Under the pieces are notes generated by a model that made no database searches, had not been told where the DNA came from, and saw only the letters and a list, made by a program, of their open reading frames with translations. DNA of 64,000 nt from Cylicocyclus nassatus (lineage: Eukaryota > Nematoda > Chromadorea > Rhabditida > Strongylidae). The position numbers were made by a program, and so were the translations under genes. This document shows, piece by piece, positions 53,780 to 64,000 of this stretch (position 1 is the first letter of the stretch; each line of letters opens with the position of its first letter). The DNA is taken from assembly GCA_958299035.1 (NCBI GenBank), contig CATQJL010000112.1, forward strand, positions 67,425,117-67,489,116, given 5' to 3'.

Positions 53780-54999
53780 CTGATGGTACGTATCCAATCT
53801 TTCGATAATGTGCAGTCTCTCAGGTAGTTCGTACCTTATTGTTACTTGTCTATATATGATGTTAATCTAGCAACTTATTATATATGGTAGAAGAGGTTGG
53901 ACGGCATAGAAGTAAAGTTAGATCCATTTTTGTACCATTTACTTCATGTCTCATCTTATTTTACTACAGTGACTTGTTTATATGGTGGGACATTACGCTT
54001 CTGTAATGAAACGGGTAAATTTACTTATTCATTTATTCACAAAATACATAGTAAGAGTAAATGTATTACAGTAGAGAGATGAGAGAGTCTGAGAGGACAA
54101 GGATAAAGGAAGCCAACATGTTTAGAAACTAGAAAGCACCAGCTCTGCACTAATCTATCCAAATCAAGATTGAATAACTTTCTCTTGAAATTGGGGTATT
54201 ACTTGATTGTAGAATATGAGGCGGAAGATGTTGTAACCATCTTGTGCCTCTGAAAAACATTGTGTTGAAGGTTAGCAAGATTTACTTTTTGTTGATTGAG
54301 GGATAATGAATGAATAATTAAAATTCAAAAAATTATAAATAATTGAGATTTTGAAATAATTCAAATGAATGAATAATCATCTTGAAAACTTGCGTACATC
54401 GTGGCTCCGAAACAAAAATAGCCGGTCTAGAACAATTCCTGACCAATACTTAAAAACCACTTCTTTGGTTCCCTTGACCCCAACTGCGCAGGCAGTTTGA
54501 CTGAAGCGCGATTTCTTCCTCTAAACCAGCGATTCGTTTACTATTGCGGACTCTAGCAAAAAGGAGAGGAGGAGTTTTGTAACCAAAATGTTACTAAATA
54601 GTAAACTTTAGGTGTCGAACAAATTTTATATAGGAAATTTAAAGAACTTATGTGCGTGAAAGTTTTGCCTGCCTCAATTGGGCATTAGGGGTGCGCCATT
54701 GGCCACCTGATTTGGAAAAAAGTTGGTCCCGCTCTTTATTCACATAAATTTTTTATAGTCTTTCATCTTTGTTTCCAAGTCCTACTGTGCAGTATACGGC
54801 ATATATACCGTGTATATCCATATCATCATCTGCATTTGCAAACGAGTCATTTTTTTGGCAGCTGGATTCAGAAAAAAGCTACACCTTTCAATCATATAAT
54901 TTCTTTCACAACCTTTTTCAGTTTGTTCTGTTTACCCTTGTCCATCTCATACCAAATTTGGTAGCATAATCCTATGCAGCCGTAATCGAATCATTTGTC
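53780..54999. other. no gene seen
   Basis: AT-rich intergenic sequence; no supported ORF, RNA gene or bounded repeat. Confidence 0.45.
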
Positions 55000-55279
55000 T
55001 ACCACTTTTGCAAAAAAATAGTTTTCAAAATGTAAACAATCAAAATAATTTTTGGAAATTGTTGAAAACTCAAACTACCATTGTAAAAAATTTTTTCGGG
55101 AGCGTGGCTGATGCCACGCCTCCTTCTTCCAGATTTTAGGGGTTCGGGACCCGCAAAAATCTTGAGAAGCACTCCAAAAATTTTTTCGGACTGCATGGTT
55201 AAAGCCACTCACCTTCATTGGAAAATTTTTTTTACCGCCCTCCTCCGGATGGAGACGGAAATCCTGGGATTGCCACCGA
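55000..55279. mobile_element. hAT-type MITE (CAGTGGCGTA family), decayed copy C
   Basis: The interior TTGTAAAAAATTTTTTCGGG, the GCATGG/GCGTGGC motif and the right part CGGAAATCCTGGGATTGCCA match copies A and B. Both termini are degraded and no target duplication is recognisable, so this is an older insertion. Confidence 0.55.
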
Positions 55280-55689
55280 CTAGAGTGTATTTAGGTACGA
55301 ATTCGTGATTACGATAACCCTTTTGTTTTTTCACATAGAACGATTTCCGGCCTGACATTTGCCAATCTGGTGCGCGCCCTGAGTATAAACAATTTACAAA
55401 CACAAAAGAGGTAAAGAAAATGAGACAGACCCTTCCAGTTTTCTATTTCTTGGTGAAAATTCGTTTGGGCTATTCAGAAACCCCAACCATTGCTTTTTGC
55501 CAGAGAGCGAATGTATATAATGGCTGGCTTCGCATCCTCAAATCAAGAAAACCGTCGTTGTATAAAATCGAGACCTTGGCACATATCGAGTGGGCAAAAC
55601 GACAACCTTAGCATAAGTGACGCAAAAGCGACAAATTCCCAAAAATTATAAATTATTGTGTGGTAAGGAATTTTAATTGCCTTGTTACT

Positions 55690-56160
55690 CAAAGTAGGCC
55701 AAACTCGTCGACCGGAAATGAACGTGGTTATTTTTCTTGAACATCGGCACGACCGCATTCGGCGTGTGGCGAAAATCGCCGCAATCGCCGTGGATTAATG
55801 GGTAATTATTCGGCGCTGAGGGCCGCGCGCGTCACGTCGCTGCGTCCGCGTGCGCGCAGACGTCTGCCGCGCGTACCGTTCAGCGATTCTTTGTGATTAT
55901 GAAGGCCGAGGCCGACCCAGCGATCTGAGAAGGTGAAATCAGGTTAGCGGGTCGTCAAGTTCGAATTAGGACGCTGTGACGGCGATCGCATCTTGCATCT
56001 CGTCGGGTACCGCGCTGAACTCTGACTAACGACGCTGTCTGACTGACCATTTCACTTTTACGTTCCACCTCGTTACACTACCCAAGCCGAGCGCGCCTTT
56101 CACTTTGAGTGACCATCACGGCTGCATCCTTGACTTCGACCATTTCTCTACTAGACCGCA
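55690..56160 (+). promoter_or_regulatory. GC-rich promoter-like block ending in a 5' non-coding exon
   Basis: CpG-dense sequence (for example GGGCCGCGCGCGTCACGTCG near 55822) stands out from the AT-rich surroundings. It ends ACTAGACCGCAG/GTGAGTTCAAGG at 56160/56161, a strong splice donor. No long ORF precedes the donor, so this looks like an untranslated first exon of a plus-strand gene with a long first intron. The partner acceptor is unknown; the exon candidate at 61937 is one option. Confidence 0.4.
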
Positions 56161-59117
56161 GGTGAGTTCAAGGCTCTCCAAACATAAGTAGCCAATATTA
56201 TGCAGATAACAAACATGTACACTTTGGGCGTTGATTACGCAAGTCGAAGTTTTATTTTTGCTCTCCAGCAAAGGAAAAGCTTCAAGAACCCCTGTAGCTT
56301 GGGGCCATTGAAAACACTATGTAAGCATTCCAATTTTGCAAGAAGCTTCTTGCGAAAATCCTCTTGCCAATTTTCCCTAATAAAGGAAAACGGTTAAATG
56401 TCAATATAGCCTCATGTAAAAGAAAGAGAGGTTTATTAAGGCTCACGCTTTTCACCAGCAATATGTTTTGACATGGAAACAAATAGAAGATTATCTATTT
56501 ATCATGTCAACATTCAAGTTTGAACTGAACATTTAGTGATATTCTACATCCCTTAAGGAACTCTTACCTGCGGACACTGTGTTTAAATTTATTCTCGTTT
56601 GAAATAGTTCAAAATACAAACCCTGCTTCTGCTCAATAACCACGTCGGTTTTCAGGAATGTTCTAAGTATAGTCACAGTTGCATACACTAACTGAGCTCT
56701 CACAAGTGGTTGCCCATTTTTCAAAAAAATCTCTTTATTCGTATTGCATTGCACGTGCCTTTATTTGAGATTTTATGAAAGTTCCCGCCCTCGCTTTCAT
56801 GTACTTTTAGAGTTTCTTACTTCCAGCCTTCATCAAAAGCTCAAATGAAATTTTTTTGAATAACACCTCAGTACTCTTCTTCAAAGAAATTACTTGATGG
56901 TCTTTGACCCATGAATTAAATCAGCATCTATAGAAAACTAGAAATTCTAACAATAGCCATATTTGCAATTCAATTTACAAAAAAATACTCAAAATCCCAC
57001 ATTCTTTGAAAATTTCTGCATGTCTCAAGAATTTGCCCGTTAAAAATGCTAAATGAAGTGGTCCAATCATGTCCGCGTTTACTTGTGGTCTTGCTTCTGT
57101 AACCTATCCTTTGAAGATACGAGAGATTGAATGTCTTCAAAATAATGATGAATCAAACGAGTTTGTCTCATAATAAAATAATATATTTATTATGCGTCAA
57201 AAAATATCATTTGAATTGTATATTTTAATAATTCTCAAAAAGAACATACTTGGCGCAAACAGTGCGTGCTAACCTGATATTTATCAAGAAGCAGTAACGG
57301 TGCAGGTGTCATCCGATGTAATTTATTGGAAAGAAGAAACCGGAATTTTTATATCTCAAAATAAAAACTTATGTTCAACACACTTGAAAATTGAATTTTT
57401 ATTTATGCTATGCCTCGCTTTGATTTTTTATTTATTTTGAATCCTCTATACAGCCTGGCTTTGGATTTACTTTGGGCGAAAAAACTAATAATGGAAAGAA
57501 AATGAAAATCTTTTCGTTGTTACGGCCCTTTTCTGAAAGTAAAAAAATTATCAATTTAGCACATAAGTTCTGCAACTTTCCCATAACTTTCTTCTTGTTC
57601 AATGTAGCACTCTCATTTTCTGCCAACATGAAGAATGTGTAAGTTGCAAATCTGGGCAAATCGTTTTTTGAGAACGTATCAGAATTCAAGCATTTTTCGA
57701 AAATTGTCGAAAATCGAGGTTTTACGGTTTTTGGCAAACAAAGCGTACAAAACCTCAATCAAACATATCAAAAAAATTTTAGGCAGCATGAAGCTAATAT
57801 TTGACACATTAGAACTAGTTATAAGAATCGATTTCTCTGTTATACCGTAAACCTGCCGTAATCCTCAATAAGATGGCAAAATTCGGCAAAAACGTCTGCA
57901 TTTGCAGTTTAGATCATAATACTAATATTGCCCTAAAATGAATGCGCTTTTAAAAAGACAAAAGTTATTATAAAATTTGCATTACTTATGTGCCAACTAA
58001 TAATTGAAGATCTTCTTAGGCTAGGCTTGACCTGATATGGTAGATGTTGATAATTCTTATGTTTGTGCTAGGTAGAAGAGGAGAACTTTTCTTTTTCTAA
58101 CAACCTCAGCAAAGGCTAAACAGGTCTTCAGACAAATTTCTTACAGAAATGCGCTTAGCAATCGTCTGCAAAGAACCAGTTCTAGTTGAATCTTATGTAA
58201 ACTACAGTAATGATTGAGGTCGAGAGAGCAGGGTGGAGGTTTACAAAACGGATGACACACATCAGCAGAAGAAAACTAAACAATTTAGGTGACTAATTCC
58301 AGAGTTCCAGAGTTTCAACGAACACTGCGAAACCTATAAACTTTTTCTGTAAAAGACCAAAAGTACACATTATCTACGGTCGTATATAACCTGACCCAGT
58401 TCAGTTTTTTTCTCCCTGAATCGAAAAGACATCCTTTCGTTTAATCTGCGTAAAACCCCTAACCGAGTAGTGAATCCAAAATCGCAAAATTACACTCAAA
58501 GAAATCGGATTCGGACCGACTGTGCTCCAATTCGGGGCAGGCATCGGTGCCTTTTGTGTGAACTGGGGCATCGGTCAGTTGCAATGTTTGTTCGCATTGA
58601 TCAGCCTACTTTGTTGCATTGCTTTATGCCCTCCTTCTGTTTTTTGGATCGATTATTGGTTTGTTCTGGTCGAATTTCGCGCAATCGCTTCAGGGCAGTG
58701 ATTTCACTCTGGGGCGCGCTTTTTCGGCTGTACTAGTCACAAAACTCAAACTTTTTGTGCATAGAGAAAGGTAACAAGGTCAGGGTGCGGCTCTACTGAC
58801 CTTTACTTCACTGAAGCTTCCGACACGTGCCCGACTGACCCCGAAGAGCGGCCCCTATTTGTTACGCAGTCATTTTTTGCGCCCTGTCTAAGATTACAAA
58901 AGAGACGACAGGCCAGTTTTTTGTAAACACAGTCGGGGATCATTATCCTTTGGCGGGGTTTTTGCGCTGTAAGAAATCTGAAGAGCTCGAACGAGAAAGT
59001 GGTGACTGAAGGGGGAGGAGGAGGGAAGCGCAGCGGGATTATTTGCAAACTTTGAAAAAACTTGATCCTAGCATACGATGCTTATTCTGACTTATCCACT
59101 TGAATGGAGGTCAAATG
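56161..59117. other. no gene seen; possible long intron
   Basis: AT-rich sequence without supported coding exons, RNA genes or clear repeats. Confidence 0.4.
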
Positions 59118-59241
59118 GATTACGGTAGAAACCGCCTCTCTAATTGATTTGCTGCGAAGATTACGGTAGATCGCATTCAAGACCTGGAAAAGATTACGGT
59201 AGCATCCGCCTTAATTGATCAATCAGAAGTGAATATGGTAG
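59118..59241 (+). repeat. cluster of GATTACGGTAG motifs
   Basis: Exact GATTACGGTAG occurs at 59118-59128, 59159-59169 and 59192-59202. A degenerate GAATATGGTAG lies at 59231-59241, and the reverse form TTACCGTAATACTACAG is near 59306. The same core recurs singly at about 60948 and, inverted, at about 62873. Confidence 0.7.
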
Positions 59242-61936
59242 AAGCACTCCAAGTCATCAAGAAAGCAGCATCACTGTACAAAAAAGGCATTCTTTCTCTG
59301 TGCTTACCGTAATACTACAGTATGAAACAAACGAGTGAAATATCAGAGAGCGCTGGGTTTCAAGGAGAGATGATCGCGAGGTCCATACCACACCATTTTC
59401 ACCGAAGTGTATGAATAATCCGCCTCAGTTCAAATAAAAAGCAGTAACTACCGCGCCGCGGCCGCGTCGCAACCGTGTTGCAACCGCGCTCGGGCCAGAC
59501 CTTTAGGTGTTTCTTTGCAATAATGTTTTACATTTGATCCTACTTCTGCTTGTACATTCACGTCTGGCATCCACAATTTCTTTCTTTTTTCTCACGCAGT
59601 TTCTAACATCTTCTTCACCTTGCAAAAGTCCCTCTCCGAGGCTAAAACCGCACCTGAGCGCTCTCCTGGCTTCGCTTAGCTGCGTTTCACCACACACACT
59701 CTTAGCTTGTGCTGAAGATTACACTAAAGAGACGTTGGTTCGGGGGGCGGATGCTAATCCGGCGCTAACTACTCGCACAAGCCGAGCCTCATGAATCACA
59801 CACGTTTACAAACAGACAAGAGGTACCTGATCATTTTTCGGTGTGTCACACTCTTTTTCTCTGTGTTTCAAGTGATTTTATCTCTGCGTCTCTAGCCATG
59901 GAGGTGTTACTCAGGTTTTGTCATGTTAATGTTGTTTTAACATGTTTTGTCAGGATCTACGGATTCTACGAGCAAAGTGTGTGATTACACAAGTCCCCAA
60001 ATATTAAACGAAGTTAATGCGCGCGCTCAAGCATATCACGTATGCGCGCAAGTGCGTGAGATTCCCCCTTAAGAATTGCCCAAGCAAAAACCCAACAAGT
60101 AGACTTTGGAACTGGCTCATCACCGAGTTTTTTCGCCGTGCCGCGCCTAGCATTTACCGCAATTGCTGCGCACTCTTAAAAGACACTCATTGAATAACGA
60201 ATGAATCATCAGTGCCCGCGCATTGCCGCCGTTGTGCTGCCAATGTTCGCGTCAGTGTGTCAGTCAGCCACCGAATCGAACACACAACTAACACCCCACT
60301 TTACATCACTTTACTGTCTGCATGAGAGAGAGAAAGCATTTTTCCTCTTTTTATCCACGACGATCGCGCTTCAGCTGAGATTTTTCTATTTTTTGCTCAA
60401 AGCTTTGTATGTTGAACAACGTGTTCTGGGAACTTCATTGGTGTGGTTGTCACAGAATTATTTTGGGAATCTCTACTCATTGCTATCATTCCCTCTTTCT
60501 CGGTTAGGTTCTGGATCATAGATCGGAACGCATGAATGTGATTTCGCTGGACCCGTCGGAAAGAGTGGGGTAAAATCTCAGCCCTCCTCACGTATGCGTT
60601 GCGGTGGCGATACAGCAGGCGAGTGGATGCGGCGCGTCAGTCCGAGGGAGTTCATCCTCCATATACTTATTGGTGGTTTAGCAGTAAAATAGATCAGATT
60701 GACACGCATGAATATAGTCTCGCTAAGCACTCTGGAAAAAATGTCTGAAGGAACAGAAACTAGATGATTTCGCGATAGGATGCGTTGCGGTTGCGTTGCG
60801 GTAGGGGGCGGTTGCGTCGCACCAGCGCAAGAGACTCGTGCTTGCCGTACAAATGCGTATAAAGGATTGAAAATTTGTCGTTTTCATTTTGTGATTGTTT
60901 GTTATTATTATTTTTCTTTTTTCTTCGCTTTCGCCTAGCCAAAAATTACGGTAGCATCTTTGTTTACATAAAACATAAAGCATACTTATATCCTTCGAAA
61001 GCCATCTATTAGTACCTATTGCCGATTTCACGAATTCCCCCCCCCCCCCCCTTCCCTCTCAAACCCTCTCGCTTACTCTCGAATGCTCAAGTTTCGGCTC
61101 ACGTTGATCCTTCTGACATTCCCCCTTGGCCACACCCTTCACATCCACCTCCTCACATCCTCCTCCACTTTGTTTGCTCTCACACACCCATCCCCCTCAC
61201 TATAGCTCTCCCCTAACCTATCAATCAATATTGGAAGAGTCTAAACTTTGTGCTTTTTGTTATGCTAGGTCTGTTTCCTGCTTCTAGTGTGTTTGGAAAG
61301 CAGGTTTTGTGTTTGTCTCTGCTTGCGTGGGCTTTTTTGGCCATGGAGGGCTTTTGAGTGAGGGCAGGGGAATAAATGCATGGGACTTATTTTAAATGAG
61401 CGAAAGGTCTCAGTAAGCAACTTCAAAGATATGTTTCCCTTCTTCCTTATTTTTGAAATTATTTCTACACAAAATTGTTGTTTTTGAACATCCAGCCATT
61501 ATCTCAGACTCTTGTTGACTGGGTAGGATGTATCCTGAAAGACAATACGAAAATATCCGCTATTTGCGTAACAAGGCTATTTTTGGGCCGAATAGGGTCG
61601 AGGTGAACGTCATCGAAACTCTACTCTCCTCTCCATGTTTTGTGTGAATAATTTACAAAATAGCCAAAATTTCTGACGAAAATTATTGATTTTTCAGAAA
61701 TGCGTAATCGCGCAGCGGCCCATATCCTTCTTTTAAACCAACTTGTGGAAGATACTACCCGACGTTTTTTGCTTCTTCTCGGACGAAAAATGTGCAGAAA
61801 AGAAGATTCTCAATTCAAATCCTAGACGACAGTGCGATTATCGATTTTTTAGAAACGCGTAATCGCGCAGCGCGTTTACTGCTTCATACGCGTTCTAACA
61901 TGTTGCTGATGTACTTTTCTTTTTACATTTTTGCAG
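59242..61936. other. mixed GC-rich and AT-rich region, no supported gene
   Basis: It includes GC-rich patches (59450-59490, 59740-59790), a C-run near 61038-61051 and pyrimidine-rich sequence to 61210. ORFs here are low-complexity. A pair of TAATCGCGCAGCG motifs occurs near 61706 and 61860. Confidence 0.35.
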
Positions 61937-62005
61937 CTTTATGTTCGTCAGCATTCTAACCGGAATGTATTACGTGTGCAGCAAAGAATTCTTCTTGCCC
62001 AGAAA
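61937..62005 (+). CDS. candidate coding exon with membrane-like segment
   Basis: TTTTTGCAG precedes 61937 and AGAAA/GTAAGT follows 62005, both strong splice sites 69 bp apart. The frame starting one base in reads FMFVSILTGMYYVCSKEFFL, a hydrophobic, membrane-like stretch, and is open throughout. It could be an exon of a large plus-strand gene whose 5' exon ends at 56160. The family is not recognised, and 69 bp is short enough to occur by chance. Confidence 0.35.
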
Positions 62006-62113
62006 GTAAGTATAATCCGCTGTATGTCTGTTTGCACAAATCAGCGGGAGGTACTCGACCCGAAGCGCTCTAGCGCGCTCGAACGTTGGGGGCTGCAAGT
62101 GCTCAAACAACAC

Positions 62114-62150
62114 AGACACACACACACTCATACATATACACACACACTAC
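62114..62150. repeat. CA-type microsatellite
   Basis: ACACACACACACTCATACAT followed by ATACACACACACA; an imperfect (CA)n run. Confidence 0.8.
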
Positions 62151-63559
62151 GTACGTACCTTCACTCTTCAGCTTTCTTTGCTAAAGTCGTTTGAAACCGG
62201 GAGTGCGACACACGGGGGGAGAAAGAAGAAGCATCCGGAAGCGGTCTGACTTGGCGAAAAATTTCGAGGATGTGTGGGCGGAGGGTGTCAAATCAGAGGG
62301 GGGTTCGCCCCTTGTCAGCGGTGTGTTATGTGCGAATGTGCGTGTCTGGGTGTGTGTGTGTCGGATTGTAAAGAAAGCCTGTGTGCGAATATATCTAGCA
62401 ACACTTCGTGAGAATCCGCTCTGATAACTTGTGGGGGATAGCTACTTCATTTTCGACCGGCTCTCTTTACAAATTGCTCAAGGAATTTGAGCTTATTTTT
62501 AGCCTCTGCTATCAATGATTGCAATGTCAGGGGCAGATAAGGAACGAACTTTTGAAAAAAGGAATCTATACCAGAGCTGTGGGTCTGGAGGAGTGATAAA
62601 TGAAGTAATTTATGACGTTCTGAAGATTAATTGACTTTTTATGTAGATAACGGCTCTTTTCCAGCACGTTAATGTAACTCTACGAATGAAAGGCGAGCAT
62701 GGGAAGGATCATCTGAGCTCCATCAGTACTCTTCTCTGTTCTAATTTGCTGGAAAATCCGTAGTGATTAACTTGCCAAACTTCTACTTCCTTCAACATAA
62801 ATGGCAACGAGATGAGGATACCATTGAATCGAGACAGTAATCCAATCCGCGGTCATGTTCTCTTATCGTATTGCTACCGTAATACCCGCCCTACAGTAAG
62901 ACAATTTGAAGAGTTTTTTCTCAGATTTTGAGAAGAGATGTCAGGTCACATGTTAGATTCAAAGAATTTTGAGATAGCTCAATTCTGAGACGTGGAAGCT
63001 ATTTTTTCGGGTTGTAGAAGTTACTAGTCATCATTTCATGGAAAACTGGCGGCATTCAACATCAAATCAAAATTACGATAATCTATTCTAGGTGCGAAGT
63101 CACTCAACTTTTGGTCTGAAGTATATTTCATTTTGTTGGATTACATCAAATGAAAAAAGTTCAAAAGCGAAATCGTTCATCACGGAGAGCAGGACGAAGT
63201 GCAGAACGAATACAATATGATCCCATAAAAATATAAAGCAAAATGTGGCAGAAGTAGGGATGTTTTTTGTTCTCAAGAGTCACTGAAGTGCTGTAATCCT
63301 AGAACTGCATGATTCTTAACAAGTTTTGCTTTCCATGCTAAATATGCGATGAGTTTTTACATATGTCGCACATTGTAATTTTGCGTGGGCGTTGACGGCG
63401 ACCCGGTGAAGCGCGCCACAGATCCGATTTCTCAAGAATTTTCTTGTTCTTAAACATTTTGCACCTTCAAGATCAAGTCTACTGTTCTTTCCGGATTTTT
63501 CTCGTTGATCTTTGCTAGCTGACCACAAACCAAAAGATTTTTGTGTGCTAGGGGCTCGA
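62151..63559. other. no supported gene
   Basis: GT-rich sequence to about 62380 (TGTGTGTGTGTGTC), then AT-rich DNA without convincing exons. Confidence 0.4.
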
Positions 63560-64000
63560 TCGTCGTTCATCTCGTTCGAGCTGTGTAAGAGCACGACCGG
63601 GCGACGCGCGAGGGCGGACTGCTGCTTCGGCAGCGGGCGCGGGCTGCCGCAGCCGCCCGCTGCTGCCGAACAGTACCGCCGCCGTCGCTGCGTGTGTGTA
63701 TGTGTATGCAAGTAGGCGTGGCTCGTATCACATCTCGTCCGCTTGTCCCGACCCCTCACAGAACGCAACCAGCCCTCAGAGCCCCGAAACCCTCCACCAT
63801 TGGCGCTACTATCTCTCGAGATTTGCTCGGCGACCTCAGCAGCGCCAACGCGTTTGCTCTAGGTCCGGTTCAGCTGCCGCGTGCTATGCTCAGAGCCCCG
63901 GCTCGACGGCTGCTGATACAGTTGCTGGTACACCCGGCCCCGTCAGTCCCACCCCTACTCTTCTCCCCCGCTCATCTGCATTTGCATCTGCTCGGAGAAC
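63560..64000. promoter_or_regulatory. CpG-rich block at the right edge with a strong hairpin
   Basis: GC-rich, CpG-dense sequence continuing to the end of the window. It contains an inverted repeat at 63622-63673 (CTGCTTCGGCAGCGGGCG pairing with CGCCCGCTGCTGCCGAACAG around a GC-rich centre). CpG density this high is unusual here and suggests an alternative promoter or first exon. The minus-strand open frame across it is low-complexity and not credible. Confidence 0.35.

Noticed and set aside
63316..63768. 150-codon minus-strand frame at the right edge
   Set aside because: It includes HTHTHT-type microsatellite translation and CpG-island sequence, and has no family or splice context.

Overview
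This is eukaryotic DNA from a nematode, most likely a clade V/strongylid-type worm. The reasons are two sperm-specific MSP-domain genes, dense short introns with TTTCAG/TTTTAG acceptors, abundant nematode-style transposon remnants, and a BEL/Pao retroelement with a phlebovirus-like envelope region. Most long open frames in the window are shadows. The real genes are split into many small exons, and I rebuilt them by hand from splice sites and conserved motifs. 

Layout. (1) 1196-8469, minus strand: a Ku70 (non-homologous end joining) gene, 14 exons readable, C-terminus not found. Its 4.8-kb intron holds a decayed GIY-YIG (Penelope-like) retroelement. (2) 8.5-16.4 kb: gene-poor, with at least six small inverted-repeat elements, including a 727-bp hAT-type element with a perfect 8-bp target duplication. 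(3) 16405-27077: a complete, apparently very young BEL/Pao element. It has identical 269-bp LTRs, a 5-bp target duplication, a tRNA-Gly primer site and one 2668-codon Gag-Pol-Env frame. Between env and the 3' LTR lie a zinc-knuckle ORF (plus strand) and a spliced coiled-coil gene (minus strand). (4) 27154-28283: a foldback element with decamer minisatellites in both arms. (5) 29077-38350, minus strand: the DNA polymerase alpha catalytic subunit gene, 35 exons whose lengths sum to exactly 1460 codons. A tRNA-Gly(GCC) gene lies in one intron. (6) 39543-42931, plus strand: CLN3 (battenin), 12 exons, head to head with polymerase alpha across 1.2 kb. (7) 43-48 kb: a foldback element with a tRNA-like block, a MITE, a LINE 3' fragment and a hAT MITE. 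(8) 48127-49654: two convergent SSP-type MSP-domain genes with an intron at the same codon. (9) 50-56 kb: more palindromic repeats and a solo-LTR candidate. (10) 55.7-64 kb: GC-rich 5'-exon-like segments and one possible coding exon, perhaps the start of a large gene running off the right edge. 

How the parts relate. Ku70, polymerase alpha and CLN3 are ordinary single-copy host genes. The BEL element links to the host through tRNA-Gly. Its 18-nt primer-binding site matches the 3' end of the tRNA-Gly encoded in the polymerase alpha intron, and the last bases of U5 add a 13-nt perfect complement to nucleotides 6-18 of the same tRNA. The extra genes at the element's 3' end, one of them antisense and spliced, are the least expected content of the window.
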